Origin: Triglochin maritima
Lineage: Eukaryota > Streptophyta > Magnoliopsida > Alismatales > Juncaginaceae
Direction: 5' to 3'
Length of the DNA: 64,000 bases
Assembly (NCBI GenBank): GCA_963682175.1
Contig: OY821772.1
Location: 15,182,743-15,246,742, forward strand
Shown piece by piece: positions 11,250-25,200 of the stretch; the stretch's first letter is position 1; every line of letters starts with the position of its first letter. The notes below the pieces were generated by a model. It saw only the letters and a list, made by a program, of their open reading frames with translations. It had not been told where the DNA came from and ran no database searches. The position numbers and the translations under genes are program-made.

Positions 11250-11504
11250 CTAGTATCGCTTGCCAAGGATAACACCAATGATCATTGATATCAGAGCAAC
11301 TCCCATTATGAATTTTACCGTCGCTGACAAGGAATAATCTTCAGTTATTGTAGCCGGAGTTTCTGTAGGCTGATGAGATCCCTCGTCCTTTTTCTTGTTT
11401 TTCCTCTTTAATGGCGTTGTTGTTCCTATTAAAAAGTCTCTTGATTTGGACTCTACCTCCTGCCCCAACTGAAGCTCCGAAATCCCTTCTTCATCCTGCG
11501 ATTG
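11250..11504 (-). CDS. PICC: Exon 6 of the PICC-like gene (membrane anchor)
   Basis: 84 residues and a TAG stop. A basic linker (KRKNKKK) and a Ser/Thr/Pro stretch are followed by a 17-residue hydrophobic segment and GKRY at the very end. This would place the coiled coil in the cytosol with the tail in a membrane. Confidence 0.8.
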   Translation of the reverse strand, partial: QSQDEEGISELQLGQEVESKSRDFLIGTTTPLKRKNKKKDEGSHQPTETPATITEDYSLSATVKFIMGVALISMIIGVILGKRY

Positions 11505-14500
11505 CTGATGAAATAATTGTAAGAAACAGTCAAGAATGCTTTGTCTAGTTGACAAGACAACAATACAACCACTATCAACTATCAACTATCATGTAGCCTC
11601 CATCAGATTTCTAGTTCAAGAACAATGTCCCATTCATAGGTACACGTCCAGCTTCTAGATAAGATGTCAGAAAAGGATTTAGAAAACTAATAATGTTGAT
11701 GATGGAAATGTTACTAGCGTAAGAATCATATCCATCATAACTTCATTAACAGTAATTAAAATGGTGCGAATGTACCTAAACCAAGAGCTTATGTATCTTT
11801 TGATAAGCTAAAGTTGAAGGAAACACAAGGGTATCTTTTGATAAGCTTATGTATCTTTTGAGAATTCAATTAGAAGCTATCTAATTGAATTCTCAAAGCA
11901 TCAGGTCATATGCTAGGTGCTTACCTATTTAAGCAACCTGCATTCGACACACCTATACTAGAAACTGAACAGTGATATGTTGGAAGTAGGAAACGTCACT
12001 TCAACTAAAACTGATCTATTTTTTGGTAACGGGAAGTCTGGACCAAGAACTGACTTTCATTTTCTGGTAAGTGCAGAGGATTCTAATTGCAAGATTAGCA
12101 ACTTTAATAAGTCATTTTCCTTGAATGATGTATTATGCCAATACATACAAGCAATCAAAAGGTACATTTCCGAAAGTTGATTAGAAATCTTGGTTTATAT
12201 TCTTCTAAGAAAAAGGATTACTGATCATCTAAAAAAGCAAATGAGGAGCTAAATACGAAATGTCAAAAAGTACCTTCTTCCTGCACTGTGATTCAGCTTT
12301 TTGCAGATTTTGTTGGAGCTCTTCAGCTTGTTTCTGTAGACGTACTACATGTTGACGTTCAGCCTCAACTTTCGCAGATGATTCATTCATGAAATCTTCA
12401 ACCTTTTCCTTGTACTTTGCTTCAGACTCCTGCAGTTTCTTCTGAAGCTCTTCAACTTGCTTCTCCAGAGACAAAACATGCGAATGTTTGGAGTCAGTAT
12501 CCGCAAGGGACTGCCTGACAGAAGCTTCTCTTTCCAACTCCTTTCTTGACTCTAATTCCCTCTGCTGGATCGCAAAATCCAGGGTAATGGACTCACGGTT
12601 AAAAGTAGTACAGCATGCTAGGAAAGATGCAGCACATAATGATGGAAAAGGGCCGACAATATTTTGCACCTCTATCATCTTAAATTAATTCATGAAACCA
12701 TATATTAAAGTTGCCAAAATTATATATATATGTGTGTGTGTGAGGAGGGATCCACTACCCTTAATTTGATTTACACACGGTTGTATACTTGACAATAAAA
12801 TCAAATTTAAACTCCAGCTTGAAATACGAACGTTGATTTTGATCTACGACATAAGTAGATTATGAAGGGAATGTGTTCTAAAAGTTTTACTTTTAAATGT
12901 CAATTATTATGAATTGAATGAGAAATCATTTTGTTCCTTGTTTATGTTATTCGTCTTTTAGAAGTGTTAAGGAAGAGGCTCTTGGTCCTTAACCGTAGAG
13001 CTCTAAAAGATATTGGTTTACATAAAACAAAAGATATTCGCAATCATGGTAATTAACATGGAACATTAATTACCAAGTTAAGATTGTCGTGTTGGTCATA
13101 GATAATTGTAGTTCTACAAGTGAGTGACAACACGGGTATGCAAAAGAGAAAAATATTACTTTTGTATACTGAATAGACCTAATAAGTAAAATATTATAGA
13201 AATGTGTTTCTGTGTCATTAATATTTTACTGTGTCTTTGGTCCTTTGATATGAGACTTATATCTGATCACTTAAGGAATACTTAATTAGATCAGTGTCTT
13301 GAACTATCGATCAGTGTAGTGTAAAGGCATTGGTTGGTTAAGTATAACTTTCGTTGGAGAAGATAGTTAGTCAAAAGATTATCATTGCCCCTCTTAATTG
13401 AGTGATGATATTAGTGGGCCCCTTGATAAAGCAAAGTTATAATGTGCACAATGTGATTTGAGTTAAGTCACATATTTATAACTAGCTTAAAAAGATCAAG
13501 AAATGAATACTAATACAAAGATGACACAATACTACTTTGTGTGTATTCTTAATATCATGAGGCAAGGGACGAACACAAGTGGTGCACTCCATCACTAAAT
13601 GGATCGGGTTTTGGTTCGAGTGGAATTAAGACATCTAACTAATTGGGAGCTATAATGTGTAGCTAGATACCGCTTATAGCTTGTGATATTAAGCTCTTAA
13701 TATCACTGTCAACTTAGTTTAGATCCTCCCATAGGTCACACCGCAAAAACCGTGAAACAAGAAGCTTGATTTTTGGTTCATATGATGTGTCGGGTTTCTC
13801 ATAGAAAATATGACACATGTGGTGAACAAGTAAAATCAATTATGTTGTATATAAACATAATTAGAGTCATGATAAATTCATATGATATGCATATATTATG
13901 GGGTGCAATAATTTATTGTTGCATAGGATAATACATTGCATAAGTTGTGAATTTGCAAAAACCCTCTTAAGTTCAAATTTTGTTGGAAATAAATCCAAAA
14001 TTTGAAATAAGCAAAATCGGATAGAAGTTCGGTAATCCGTTATGGTTCGGTCGACCGAATGATCTATGGATCGGTCAACCGAACGTGGAACGGACAATCG
14101 TAATTGATTGACCGAACTTGATCAAAGTGCCTGGAGCTTTGGTACGGTGTACCGAACCAGAAACGGTCGACCGAACAATGTCAAGTTCCGATATTTTCGG
14201 TTAACCGAATAGCACTCGGTTTTAGACGTGAATAGGTCCGATCGGTTAAGGAGAATTTTTCTCCTTAAGATTCGGTCATCCGTCACGTACTCGGTTAAAC
14301 GATCGTGACAAATTCGGTTAACCGAGTGGGACTCGGTAAACCGAACAGCGGTCGATTTTCTGCCTTTGATTATTAAGAGATTAATTTGATCGATAATTGG
14401 ATTAGCTCCAAATTTGGTCAAACGTTTTGTGGGTGCATATAATGCATTATGGAATTAGTTTGTGAGAGAAATTGTCATAAAACCGTGGCTTAAGAATAGT

Positions 14501-15254
14501 CATGATTAAGAGTAAGATTGGAACCTATAAATAGGTTCTTATTCTCCCTAATTGGGTTACACAATTCAGAAATTATTTTCTCTCCTAATTCACTACTAAA
14601 ACCCACGAAAATTCTCTTAATTTTCTAAGTCTTTGGAAGGAGAAATCTCAGAGGCTAAGGAAGGGATTTGTAGCTAGATTCTAAGCTTGTTTGGAGATCG
14701 ATTGGCTAGCTTCTTTCTCTCCAACCTTGTTTAGGGTTTCGGTGAACACTCGGAGGCATCCGGCACAACGAGAAGCGAAGATTGGCTTCCTCAACGTCTC
14801 TGAAACGTCAAGAAATTTTTGAGAACTTCTAGGTATGAATTTCGGAGTCCCTTTGTGTTTGTTTTAATAAGTTTTTGAAACTAGTTGTTAAAACAAACCG
14901 ATGCATGCATAAATAAATCGAAGAAAATTGTAATAGATCCTTATTATACATGAAAATTCGAAATATATATATGTATAATTAAACATGAAATCCTACAGAT
15001 TAAGGATATCAAACATCATAAAATTTGGTTATCGTTTCATATGAGATCTAGAAATCGGACAAATGTAGTGCGTTCATTTTTACATCTCTAGATATTACGT
15101 AAACAAATTTTAAATTTTATCATTTTCGATATCCTTAATCTATACATATATTATAGATCAAGATCTACGGTTTCGATTTTCAATTTAGAGTCTATTTGAT
15201 TTTACTGTCACAAGCAACCTTGTGTGAATGAAATTTAAGGGTAACAGATCCCTC

Positions 15255-15341
<87 letters not shown>

Positions 15342-18300
15342 TGGTAATAGCCAAAACTATATTTTCTCCAAGAGTATTCTTTACATGAAAACAACAGCTA
15401 CATTACCAACCATCAATTTATCTGACATGGTAATATTTGCTAAGCACAATTATTTCCATGTATGACCCTCCAAGAAGCTAAGTCAAGAGGAGCTGAAAAC
15501 CTCTCCAACTAACATTCAAAGAACTTTTTGCCTTCATTTGAACATACCATGAGAAGAATGAACTAATGGCATGCATTTATGCAAGTGACTTGTCTCTTTG
15601 GTTATGATTGCTAATAATATACGATATTTGTGCTCCGGCAGACTGGATGAACTTAAGGACAAGGCCAATACAATGTTGATAAGCAACATAAGGTAAGATC
15701 ATGAACCATTGGCCTGTCCAAATTAGTCAGCAACAATGAACCTAAATAACCATGGTTATGAAAACCGGACCGAACCGGTCGGTCAAACCGGTGGCCCCAA
15801 AACCGCATTTGACGTTGAACCGGCCTGAACCAGCGGTTCGACCGTCCGGTTCAAGCCCGGTTCAAACCCGGTGGTTCAAGTCCAGATTTTGTATTTTTTT
15901 TTAAAATTTAATTAACTTGTGCTGATGAATACCAAACAAAGAGTCGTTGGTTCAATGATTTCTAGAGAAGTTATTAGATTGTAATTGGTATCTAAATCAT
16001 GACCACAATCTCTTCCATGGAAAACAAATTCAGTGGAAATATGTACCATCATTAGCTCCTTATGTATCTAAGCTTCTTATCCGGATACTTATATATATAT
16101 ATATATAATTATTTATGACGTCACCGGTTCGACCCTGGTTCAACCTCTGAACCTTTGAACCTGAGCATTCCGGTTCGACGTCCAGTTCGGTTCTGAAAAC
16201 CATGTAAATCACACTGCATGGGCTTCAAACATGAAGACTACACCCTTAACTTTAAGAAGAATGACAGGGTAGGATTGCTACAGTGACATTCTTGTGTAGT
16301 TTTCACTTCCGTTTTCATGACTTTTTAAAGTCGGTACTTGTTCTACCAGGAACGATAATGGCAGATGAATACTGAAATAGTAAAAATAACACAGATTGAT
16401 TAAATCATTGAAAAAGATGCATGTTAACTTTCAACTTTACCTCTTCTTTGAGTTGTTTATCAACTACCATCAACTGCTGTTCAAGTTCTGCTATTCTGGT
16501 TTGCAATTCTGATTTCACCAAAAGGTCAGCCTCCAGAGTTTCTATATGTTCACTGAGAGTGCTTTGTTTATCTCTCTGTTCTTTCAGTTGTTCTTCTAAC
16601 TTTGTAATTATTGCTTCAAGATTTCTCTTTGTTGTTTGATACATTTCGTCCAACACAGAATTTTCTTCCTTAACGGAACATATCTGCTAAAGGAATAATT
16701 TCCTCCATAAGAAATCATGAAAATGTATACAGAAACACAAAAATAAGATTTGATCCTTAATAATAGCATTACATTTACGACATACACAAGACAGAGTATG
16801 TGCATAATAAGTAAGAAAGCTGCTGACCTGGGCTTGTAGCCTCTCGCCCTCGGAAGTAAATTTCTGCTTCAGATCTTCAATGATTTTTGTAGAAGACCGT
16901 AATTGGCAACATGCTTCATCCTTGTCCCCGAGAACTGTGTCAAGTTTATTCTGCAACTTATTCAGCTTATTTTCATATGAGGTTAATTCCTCAACCAGCC
17001 TCAAATTTGTCTTGGCTAAACTTTCATTGTCATTCTCAATTTGGCTAACTTTTCCCCTGGAATCAGCTGAAGTTTCTTCGAGTTCATTTATTTTGAGTAA
17101 AGCCTCCTCTAGTTGGACCTTTGTAGTATCCACAGTATTCTGTAGGTCAGCTGCCTGTTTTTGATATATGTTTGCTTGGGACTCAAGTGTGATTAATTTT
17201 TCATTTAGTGTTCCAACTTCAGAATCTTTTGCCTTAAATTTTGCTGTTGCATCAAGAAGCTTAAATTTAGTTTGCTCAGCGCGGGCCTCTGCTTCGGCAT
17301 GCAGGTCCAGTCCTCTGGAATGTTGATCTTTTAGTTCTGTGACAGCATTTGCGTGAAAATTTAGTTGGTCAGCCATCTCATCCTTTTCTCCTTTAATGGA
17401 GTCCATCAATTCTTGCATCTTCTTAATTTTATCCTGATGAGCTTCTAGTTCCTCCTTGAGCTGAGAATTCGTTTTAGCTATCATTTGATTTTCCATAAAT
17501 GTTTGTTCAGCTTTGGCTTCTTTTTCCTGAACTTCTTTTTTGAGCTCCTCTATTGACTTCCCTAGAGAAACATGTGCATTCGCACTTGCTTCCAGCTCAG
17601 CTTTCAGTGATGCTGCCTTTTCGGTAGCTTCGACTGCCTGGTCTTGATAAAGTTTGGCTCTTTCTGTTGCTTCAGCTGTGCGATCTTGAGAATTGCTGGC
17701 CTTATTTTCTGCTTCCTGAACCTTTGTCTTGAGTTCATCAATCTGTTTCTCTAAAGCAGCATTTGCTGCCAAACTTGTTTGTAGCTCATCCTTCACTAAT
17801 GCTGCACTTTGTGTGGTTGCAACTACTTGATCTTGGAAAAAGTTGGCTCTTTCAGTTGCTTCAGCTGCCTGAGTTCTATGATACACGACCTGTTCCTCAA
17901 TTGATTCTATTTTCTTTGATAATAGCTCGATTTCAGAATCTTTCTGAGCAACAGTTGCAAGTGATTCCTGATGACTCAATTCTGCTTGTTTTGAATGTGT
18001 CTGATGCGCCAACTCCAGCTCCAAGCTTCTTGAAGTAGCCGTTTCGACACTCATAGTTTTCTGTTCAAGTTGCTCCTCAGCAGATTTAAGCTTTTCAAGT
18101 ATCTCCTGTTCTTTAGTATTTGAAGCCTTTAGAAGTTCTTCAACATTTTCAAGTTTTTCCTTTGTTGACTTCAACTCATTTTGGAAAGATGTAATCATGC
18201 CTTCTGCTTCCACTAGCTTCTGATGCGAACTCTTTGATGATTGTTCAAACTGCTCCTTCTCTTCAGTAATGGCTTTTAACTGATTCACTAGTTCTTTTTC

Positions 18301-21300
18301 CTTATTAGTTGCATCATGGAGAATAACCTCAAGACTATCACATCTTACTTTGAGTGCTTCTGCCTGTGTTTTTAGATCAGACGCGTTAGAATCAAGTTGC
18401 GCTAACGCATCATCAGCATTCTTGCTCTTGCTACGTTCAATGATTAGCTGCTCTTCGAGTTCTTGAAGCTGGTTTTTTGTAGTATCCAGAAGAAGCTCTA
18501 GTTCAACTACTTTATTTTCAGCCTCTTTCGATTTTAAGTGAGATTTCTGGAGCAGTTCTTCCAGGTCAAGGCAGCTCTGCTGTGTCAGTCCACTTTGACT
18601 CTCATGGAGTGCACATTTTTCTTCAAGGTGTTTCACCTCCTGCTCAAGCTCCAAAATCCGTCCTGATGACATACTCAGGGAAAATTCTAATTGGTGTGAT
18701 TTATCTTCAGATGACTGCAAGTTGGACTTGGAAATTGCCACATCTTCCTCAGAGTTTCTCAAAAGGGCGATGAGCTTGGAATCTTTTTCATAAAGTTCTT
18801 TTAGTTCCCTGTCTTTCCCAGAGCATTGTAGCTCTAAATCATGTAACTGCTTCTCAACCTCCACATTTTTCTGTTCCACAGACAATAATTTTGACTCGGT
18901 TTCTTGCAACTGTGCTTTTACTTCTGCAGCTGCCAAATTAGAGGACTGAACTAAACCCTCAAGTTCAACCCCTCTTTGAGTGGCAGTTGCAGATGCCCTT
19001 TCAGATTCTGCCTGAAATTCCTCCAGGGACTTGAGCTTCTGCTCCATTTCTGCGTTATAAGACAATTCCTGTGATAGAAGAGAATGTGTTTTTGCAAAAT
19101 TTTGCTCAGATATTTTGAGCTTGTCCTCCAAGTTATTGCACATTTCATCTGTTTTGACCAAGCTCGCCTTAAGCTCTGCTAAAACTACCTCCTGAGCTTC
19201 TTTTTCTCCACCAACTTTCATTGATTGCTCCTGCAAAAAATTTATTTCTACATTTTGGCCTTCCATGTTAGCTTCTAGATTTGCTCTCAGTCGTACTTCC
19301 TTTTCGTATTTCAGCTCAGCTTCTTGCAGGCCAGCAGCCTTTCTTTGTAGTTCTTCACTGGAAGTCAACAATGAACTTTTAAGTGCTAAAACCTCTTTCT
19401 TAAGGTCTTCATCAGAGGCCTTATATGCAGTTAATTCTTCGGCTAGTTGGTCCGCAAGAGCTTTATCTGAAGCAACCCTGTTTTCCAACTCTTCAACCTG
19501 AGATTTTGAATTTCTCAACTCTTCTTGAGCCTTCAAAAGCTCCGAGGTAGTAGTGTTCAGTGCTCCTTTGATTTTTTGATTTTCTCTTACACTATTGTAC
19601 AAATCCTTTATTTCCTCCTGCAATATGCCAACCTGGTCCTCCATCTCTTTAGCATGTTGTTTTGCGATTTCAGCCATTTTCTTGAATTCTACAGCCTTCT
19701 TTAACTGCAGTTCTGCATCTAAGCCTTTTTCCTTGCTATGTTCTTCATGTTTCTTTGCATCGTCAGCAAGAGAGACCAAATCTAGGTCAAGTTTTTCAAT
19801 ATTCTTTCTGGAGATGTCAAGATCATGTGATACTCTATCAAAGGCTACCTTCATATCAACCAGCTCTCGGTTTTTAGCTTCTCGGTCCTCCTGTACTTCT
19901 GCCAGTGTCTGGAGCTGCAATCTAGTATTTGATTCAACCTCTTCCTGGAGTCTTTTCAGATCGATTTCAAGCTCTTCACAGCGTTTCTCTCTTTCAATCA
20001 TCTTCTTATTGGCAAGCTCCATATCAGTCTGCAGACGTGCTTTCTCAGCCTCAGAATTCTGTAGGTCTACAACAACAGCTTCAAATTTGAGTTTGAGCTC
20101 TTTGTTGTAGTCTTCTGCTTCTTCTTTGTCAGTGCCAGAAGCAGAGATGCTCAAGTTTTTGTTTGTGGTGGATGGGTTTTGCTCCACAGCTACTGCTCTT
20201 TGGTGGACAGTGTTGTCCTTAACATCAATGGATTCCCTTTCAACCTTCACAAATTCTCCATCAAATGCAGTTTCTTCTTCATCTTCTACCTTTTTCTGCA
20301 AATGAAAATTGATGTTTTGTTAGATTTTGGTGCACCTATATAAATTACTATAACCATATCAGATTTGTTTTATCAATACAAACAGAATATACATCAGTGT
20401 TTACTGAAATTATATTAATTGATGTAAAAACATGAATGGCGCTTCGCCAGTTCATTAGCTGGTACAGCCATTACCCAACCATGAGTAATTCACTAAATTA
20501 CCCAAAGTCGCTGCATTCATTGCTAGACTGCTTAGTTGCTTTGATGAACGAACTAAATCCAATACTTTGTTGATGCTTACAGATTGTTCTAGGGGCAACA
20601 AGCGTGGATTATACAGAGTATGTCATTATAGTGCTAAAGCTACCATCTCATTCAGGCTTTTCAATTGGAATGTACCTGTACCAAGGACAACAACCAACCT
20701 AAAGAAGGTAATACACCGACTTAAGTCCTTTGTCTTCCTTCATAAAGCATTTACCACTGGATCTAGGCGCATTATTAGGTTGCTTTACTAAACAACATGA
20801 CACAAAGAAGGCATCACTGAATTGTGATGGTGTTTTTGAATAAGGAAATAGGACAAGAGAGAACAATTGAAGCAGAAGATTAAAGAAGAAAAATTGGACA
20901 TTTTGCATCTAAAGCTCACAGTACGGTGATTGTATAACCAAACATTAATGATGAAAAGGAGGTAACTGGTAAGTAGACTCGTTGGGTGGAGTATATACTA
21001 ATTATTTGTTTGTTTTGTGCACTAGATGACTAAAGGATATGTAGCCTTCTGATTTCTATAATAATATTTGGAGTATACGCAGCTGAATTAGAACATAGTA
21101 GGCCATTCGGACAAAACAAAAATTAAAAATACAACAATGGTATCAGAAAATGATTTAGTTTAGATTGTGACATGAAACTTCGATTACCGGTTTAGAGTCC
21201 AATTCTTTTTAAATGAATGTCTTGTTTTGGAAAGGCACGGGGCTCAATATTTAGACATCCAGTCTCTTTGTCGCATTGGCCTTGATACACTTTCAAGAAA

Positions 21301-22198
21301 TTAGTCATCACCTAGGAAGCAGGGATACTCAAAAACGCCTTCCTTATTTGTCTCGTACCCGTATCGGACGCCAATACGCGTCGGATACACCCGAGTAAGT
21401 CCAATACGGCAGATGGAGTGTATAGGGTAGTTTGGACATTATTGGATATGTCGTGCATCTTTATGGACACGTGTTCAATGTTGGACACTTCACTTTCGCT
21501 TGATGAACCAGATATGGAAGTTGTTCTTTTTGCTAATGATGATGTTTCATTTGACGAGAAATAGAGGATTAGTTGGATGTTGAACAATGATTGAGAAACA
21601 CATATTTGTGGCTTCTATGCTTATTAGTGAAGACGTTGTTTACTTTTATCAATGAATCTGTGAATGTTTTTTTAGAATTAACAATCACTGGTTTGGTAAC
21701 ATTTGCATATTTTAATTCTTTCACTAAGTTATATATATATATATATATATATATATAAGAATTATCTAGTGAGCTTGGGGCTTAATTTTCTATTTTAAGT
21801 CTCCACGATATCCACCACTCATCTGAAATTGTAAGGTAGATTAAGAGGAAAACGGTTATGCTAATAAAAATTGAGATTAACCGTAAACAAGATCCAATGG
21901 TGAGATTGTAGGGGACTTAAACTAAATAAGATAAGTTCTAGGCTCACTAGAGCATGGCCTATATGTATATATGTATATATATATATATATGACCAAGATC
22001 TAGTAAGCTCAGAGCTCATCTTATTTGTTTAAGTCTCTTACAATCTCACCGTTAGATTTAATTACAGTTAATATCCATCATTAGATTATTTTATTAACAT
22101 AACCGTCATAACCTTAATCTACATTACAATTTCAGATGAATAGTGGATATAGCAGAGGCTTAAAATAACTACATTAAGCTCTGGGCTCACTAGAGAAT

Positions 22199-22252
<54 letters not shown>

Positions 22253-25200
22253 TCTATTTTAATAGTCGTACAAGTATCATGCTTTTTACAAAAAATGGTG
22301 TATCCTCATGTCCGTGGCGTGTCATATCCTGACACCCATGTCTGTATCCGTGGTTCGTTGGTAATCACTAATCCCTAATGAAGAGATTTGTAGTGCAATA
22401 CCTTTCTGTGCTTGAAATTAGTGGCAGTCATATAATGGATACATGCTTGTAAATTAGAACAAATGAAATGAGTTTAAGTTTAAAATTTGTATTTCTATGT
22501 TCACATAGAAATGGTATTCAACTAATTTTTTCGGTTGAAAGGTCAAATACAGATAAAAGGAAGTTACAGACGCTAGGTATGTAATTGCAACTCCGCAACC
22601 CTGCTCGTGTGACAACAACAAGTTAAAGTATCGCTGCCTAAATAATTTCATTTGTAGGCCCATATCACTATCAGAGTCAAATTCAGCACAACTGGTGTCA
22701 AAGATGGTAACGTGATGCTACTATAAGATAAATTGGTGAGATTATGTAGTTGTTTACCTGAACAAGTTGTGGCTTCAACGACTCATCTGGAGTTACGGTT
22801 TTGGAGTCTTTGCTTTCAAAAGAATCTTCTGCATAAATAAAACAAATACTTATTCATGGGACATCACAAACAAATACTGCGGCAAGCATAGAGCATAGAA
22901 AAGGACAAAACTCGATTACACTTGTCCATTGGTTTTCTTATTCGCATTAAGAAATCTAAACGAATTTAACGGCAAGTAGTTTAACGAAGAAAAGGAAGAA
23001 GGGGGCTGAGTGGAAGGAATGAGATTTTTTTATGAGGAAAAAATATATAATATTTATTTTGATAAGCAAAGAAAAGATAATGTTAGATTGTTAGGTGGAT
23101 CAGGATCCATTGGACGATAAGTTCAGAACTCATCAAGGAATTGATTGACGTGAAGCCCGGATGAAAGATGACATTAACAGCAACCAAACATGGGGTACCC
23201 GAGGAGCGAAAAATACCATATTTTGCTTTTAAAAGGAAAAGAAATTTCTACACGAGTGGTATATCCGCAGCATGAAACATAACTTAAAGGGATTCCTTCT
23301 CGGACCACATGCAAAACTAGTACATAATATTAATATTCCAAAAATATAAAGAAACGGCAAGATAAGAAGCAAGCAACTACCCCTCCACTGGTCCACCACA
23401 ATCCGAGCCATGTATAGTATATAAATCAAAACATCAACTTCACGCAAAACAACAATAAAGTAATCAAATTCCATGTATAGGAGAAACAAGCCGAAAGTTC
23501 CAATTTCTTCAAGCAAAAAAGAATAAAACTATTTCCACAATGAAACTCAATTAAGTAAACCAACTGCACAAAGTGCATCAATCCAGGCTGCAACACATCA
23601 AAAGCATCCAATTCTTTAATAAATAACAACCACGCGGATAACAATAACTACCCAAACCAAACCACATAGAGAGCTACAATGAATATGAAGTGCTCAGCAA
23701 GAGTGAAATAAGCCCCGGTATAGAGCTGCTTATAGATAAGATCATAAGAGTCATGCATTCGCATACAAACGAAGTTCAAACTTCAAGGCATACTAATTAA
23801 TTTTACAAAAACACAAATATTTTGTTAGCGAAAATAAATTGTTCGAACCTTTTGAGTTAAACAAACAGAACCAAAAACCTCAACTTCACTATAAAAAACA
23901 GTGCGAATAAAAGCTTCACACATGAAAACATGAAATTATTTATCTCCCATTCACCAACAACCCAAACGAGACACATCAAAAATAAAAAATAAAGCAAAAA
24001 AATTCTCTCCATAATATGCTTTCATTAAGTAAACCAAACCACCTGCTTTTCCTCCATTAAAAGTTATCCTGTAAACAAACCTGATCACAACACATCAAAA
24101 AATCCAATAATTTAAACAAGAGGCTGCCTTCGTCACCAAACAGACTCCATGAAGTAAATACAACCATTATAGAACTCATAAAATATTCCATTTTTTTCTC
24201 AATCAAACTCCCGTACCAAAACACCAACAACAGATTTTTTATTTTTTTTATTTTGAACGGGGTTATACTCCGAGATCTTAACTCACTTCTCTTGAACAAA
24301 AACACCTCAAAACCTCTCAATGCTAAAGATCGCATCGCAAACCACAACGAATCGTCTTCTTATGAACAAGTTTATCCTTACAGACTACACCTTGTTTCTT
24401 AAATCCAACAACAAAACAAATCTCGTCAAATATAAAAACGGGATCACTTCCAATCAAAAACTTAATTTATCCATAAACGCTTCAGCCTGATTCACCATAA
24501 CGATCGAAATCCACTTACAATAAGAAACATAGTTTCTCTACTAATACTTCTATCATTTAACCACCCCGATCGAAGCAACACCAAGAGCAAGTTCCTCAAA
24601 CTCCACAAAACACCAAAGATCTCATCAGATACCAGAGCAAAACCACTTCCGCTCCAAAATTAATTTACCTGTAAAAACACTTAAGCATGTTCCACTGCAA
24701 GCAACAACCAAAAGCTTCGCAAACTCCACAAATACCAAAAATCATTTATGAAGCTCACCTAACACAATTACCTTTAAATTACTAATAAAAAAAGTCTCCT
24801 CAAATTCCACAAAAAAACTCATGAAAACCACTTCCAATCCACAAAACTCGAAAACAAAATAACACAAGCTTCTAAACACTAGAATTTGCATAAAAGACAC
24901 TTCAAATACACTACTTAACTTATCTACAAACACTAAACCTCACTTCTCCTAATCAATCCAAAAGCAAAAACTCATAAAAATCACAACAAAACCAAAGCAA
25001 GTTCATCTACAAACACCAAATCTCACTTCTCCAGTTCTCCTCAATCAAGTCAACTCGAAAAACCAACGATTTCACAAAAAAACTACTTCAAATCCCCGAT
25101 CCGACTCCGATCATCCAAATCCCACTCCAAAAACTCGAAAACAGAGCACTCAACTCGAAACACTACCAAATCGGGGGCGGCGAACGCGAGGAGAGAGAGG

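Larger units (their letters stand above)
12743..15257. mobile_element. Long-TIR element in intron 4, opened by later insertions
   Basis: The left end (GAGGAGGGATCCACTACCC) and the right end read on the other strand (GAGGAGGGATCTGTTACCC) are imperfect inverted repeats extending about 100-130 bp. Microsatellites abut both ends: (TA)n(TG)n on the left, (CT)n(TA)n on the right. No transposase is visible. The 2.5-kb span is best explained as a MITE-like element that later received an LTR-type insertion. Confidence 0.5.

Noticed and set aside
15751..16204. tRNA gene suggested by GGTTCGAC-type words
   Set aside because: No cloverleaf or anticodon arm; the words belong to the hAT-like MITE.
16880..20110. 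Plus-strand ORFs opposite the coiled-coil exon
   Set aside because: Ser/Leu/Phe-rich shadows of the coiled-coil codons; no domain or splice support.
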